Assembly: GCA_035282865.1 (NCBI GenBank)
Contig: DATEVB010000205.1
Coordinates: 1 to 6,831, forward strand
DNA: 6,831 bases
DNA from: UBA4744 sp035282865
GTDB taxonomy: Bacteria; Actinomycetota; Acidimicrobiia; Spongiisociales; UBA4744
Direction: 5' to 3'
Under the pieces are notes generated by a model. The model was not told the origin of the DNA and searched no databases. It saw only the letters and a program-made list of their open reading frames with translations. Shown piece by piece: positions 5,503-6,831 of the stretch. Every line of letters starts with the position of its first letter. Within the stretch, counting starts at the first letter, position 1. Both the position numbers and the translations under genes were made by a program.

Positions 5503-6636
5503 TCAGGCCACGGATCTTGCACCCCGGCGCACTTCAGCCCGGCCAACCGTTTCTGCTTGTTGAAACGTGGCGAGGGCGGCCAGTGTCGACTCGGCCCCCC
5601 CGTTCAGGTTGGTGTAATCGGGACCGAGACCATCCCCGCACGCCCCCGTCCGAGGATCGTAGAGAGCCATTCCGGCGTCGTTGGCGCCCAAGAACCAGCG
5701 AGCCGCCCGCTCGACCCGGTCCCTCCACCGACCGTCGCCGGTCAATGACCAGGCCCGGCTGCAGGCATCGGCCATGGCGGCTGCCTCCACCGGCTGCTGG
5801 TCGAAGCCCGGCCGAGGTTCACCCGGCGCCCACCCACCCACCGGGGTGAAGCTGAAGTGACCGTCGTACGTTTCCGCTGCCACCAACCATTCGAGCAGGC
5901 GGAGACCGGCGTCGACGAGGCCGTCGTTGGACAGGAGCATCCCGGCCGCCAGAAGGGCCTCCGGGATGCGAGCGTTGTCGTAAGCGAGCCGCTGCTCCGG
6001 CCACGGCCAGCGAGCATCATCCTCCATGCGGAGGTGGCCGACGCTCTGCTCCAGGATATGCCAGGCGTGGCGATGGTCGGGTGATAAGAGCAGTACCTCG
6101 GTTGCGCCCAGCACTGCGAAGGCGTTGGCGCGTGGAGAGGGCGAGCGGAAGTCCCGTGGCCGGTCGAACATGCTCAGACCCAATTCACGCATCCACAATG
6201 CCGGACCGCGGCGGGCGACCGACCCCAGTGCCCAGAGCGCCCGTCCTTGGGAGTCGTCCGATCCCACCGCACCTGCCCAGGACCCGTCGAAGCTGCGCCG
6301 GTTTCGAAAGCCGCCCTCGGGGAGCTGGGCGTGCTGAAGGAACGCCAGATAGACCCCGGCCAGCTCGACGAGGCTGGGGGACGGATCCGGCTGGCGGCTG
6401 ACGACGATGAGCGCCCGGGCGTTGTCGTCGGTGCAATAGCCGTGCTCGGTGCGCGGGGTGGTGAAGCGAGCATGCTCCCACAGACCTCGATGATCGGTCA
6501 TCCGTCGGAGATGATCGAAACGAAGCCTCGGTAAAGGACCAGCGAGACTGCGGCCGGCCGGGTCGTCCCACCGGACAGGGTGCTCTCCCACCGAAAGGCG
6601 GCCGAGCCGGGCGTCAACTGACCTTGGCGAGGGCAT
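5503..6636 (-). CDS. Six-hairpin (alpha/alpha barrel) glycosidase-like protein, linked to glycosyltransferase
   Basis: 377 residues from the ATG at 6636, which has AGGAA about 8 bases upstream. The body alternates predicted helices with conserved loops, as in (alpha/alpha)6-barrel carbohydrate enzymes: EHGYCTDDNARAL (about 64-76), SDDSQGRALWALG (127-139), LAYDNARIPEALL (217-229), FDQQPVEAAAMADAC (278-292) and a final NLNGGAESTLAAL (343-355). The acidic DD and ED/DN pairs in the loops could be catalytic or sugar-binding, but I cannot name the reaction. No signal peptide or membrane helix, so cytoplasmic. The start lies inside the end of the upstream GT4 gene (23-base overlap in another frame), so the two are translated together. 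In my recollection similar domains occur fused behind GT4 glycosyltransferases elsewhere; that is family memory, not checked. It could be a hydrolase, epimerase-like enzyme or a non-catalytic partner. The structural class is fairly sure, the function unknown. Confidence 0.8.
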   Translation of the reverse strand: MPSPRSVDARLGRLSVGEHPVRWDDPAGRSLAGPLPRLRFDHLRRMTDHRGLWEHARFTTPRTEHGYCTDDNARALIVVSRQPDPSPSLVELAGVYLAFLQHAQLPEGGFRNRRSFDGSWAGAVGSDDSQGRALWALGSVARRGPALWMRELGLSMFDRPRDFRSPSPRANAFAVLGATEVLLLSPDHRHAWHILEQSVGHLRMEDDARWPWPEQRLAYDNARIPEALLAAGMLLSNDGLVDAGLRLLEWLVAAETYDGHFSFTPVGGWAPGEPRPGFDQQPVEAAAMADACSRAWSLTGDGRWRDRVERAARWFLGANDAGMALYDPRTGACGDGLGPDYTNLNGGAESTLAALATFQQAETVGRAEVRRGARSVA

Positions 6637-6831
6637 CAAAGGCTTCCTGGGGATGCTTGGCCATGGTGAGAGGTCGGGCCGCCCGGTGCCGGGCCACCAA
6701 CTTCGCAGCCAGGTGATCGTATCGGCGGGCGATGGTGGGCCAGTACAGGGTCGAGGCGATCAGTCTCGCTTCGGCGGCCATCCGGGCCATGGGAGAGGGG
6801 TGGGTGAATACCCTCCGGAGGGCGGCCGTCA
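6614..6831 (-). CDS. C-terminal end of a probable GT4 glycosyltransferase (runs off right edge)
   Basis: The last 71 residues and the TGA stop of a gene that begins beyond the right edge, read by hand on the minus strand. The sequence has a helix-forming segment MARMAAEARLIAS, then TLYWPTIARRYDHLAAKLVA. That resembles the C-terminal helices of GT4 enzymes, where a W-x-x-(I/V)-A-x-x-Y motif packs the tail back onto the N-terminal domain. No catalytic motif is in the window, so the assignment rests on this tail and on context: directly upstream of the barrel gene, in the same direction, overlapping it by 23 bases. The barrel gene's ribosome binding site lies in these codons. If correct, this is the second GT4 enzyme of the locus. 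Confidence 0.6.
   Translation of the reverse strand, partial: TAALRRVFTHPSPMARMAAEARLIASTLYWPTIARRYDHLAAKLVARHRAARPLTMAKHPQEAFDALAKVS
6644..6648 (-). promoter_or_regulatory. Ribosome binding site of the barrel-protein gene
   Basis: AGGAA on the minus strand, 7 bases before the ATG at 6636. It lies within the coding end of the upstream glycosyltransferase. It favours ATG 6636 over the adjacent TTG at 6639. Confidence 0.55.

Noticed and set aside
5421..5546. Upstream extension of the GH130 frame into the barrel gene.
   Set aside because: The extension has no similarity to the family, overlaps the end of the barrel gene, and the family start pattern begins right after the ATG at 5420.
1..6831. 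Searched by eye for tRNA, rRNA, CRISPR repeats, insertion-sequence ends and long direct repeats.
   Set aside because: None seen. Nearly all of the window is explained by protein-coding genes.

Overview
The window is GC-rich, and its ORFs have strongly G/C-biased third positions and long antisense shadow frames. The protein types (a DTFED-type squalene/phytoene synthase, a NfeD-slipin pair and a GT4/GH130 carbohydrate locus) fit a high-GC bacterium, most likely an actinobacterium or a related soil, marine or sediment lineage. Lineage cannot be fixed from this sequence alone.

Left half, all on the minus strand and read right to left: a possible 30-residue small protein with a good ribosome binding site (2703-2611); a full-length NfeD-family membrane serine protease (2483-1140); a slipin/stomatin-like SPFH protein (1143-382) whose ATG overlaps the NfeD stop in an ATGA junction; and the N-terminal part of a squalene/phytoene synthase family enzyme (278 to beyond the left edge). 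NfeD and slipin form a known functional pair: the protease is thought to cut the hydrophobic C-terminus of the SPFH protein, and a matching C-terminal segment is visible here. An isoprenoid-lipid enzyme just downstream suggests, by inference only, a membrane-microdomain theme.

Middle: a divergent spacer of about 350 bases (roughly 2517-2862) holds the small ORF and two weak candidate -10 elements. A GT4 glycosyltransferase (2863-3942) is read on the plus strand.

Right half, minus strand: the C-terminal end of a probable second GT4 glycosyltransferase (6831-6614); a predicted alpha-helical barrel (six-hairpin glycosidase-like) protein (6636-5503) whose start overlaps the glycosyltransferase by 23 bases; and a long-form GH130 beta-mannoside phosphorylase/hydrolase-like protein (5420-3948). 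This converges with the plus-strand GT4 gene, with only 5 bases between stop codons. Two GT4 enzymes, a GH130 enzyme and a barrel protein make a compact set that could build and turn over a mannose-containing glycan or small glycoside. The product is unknown. This locus is the best candidate in the window for an undescribed system.
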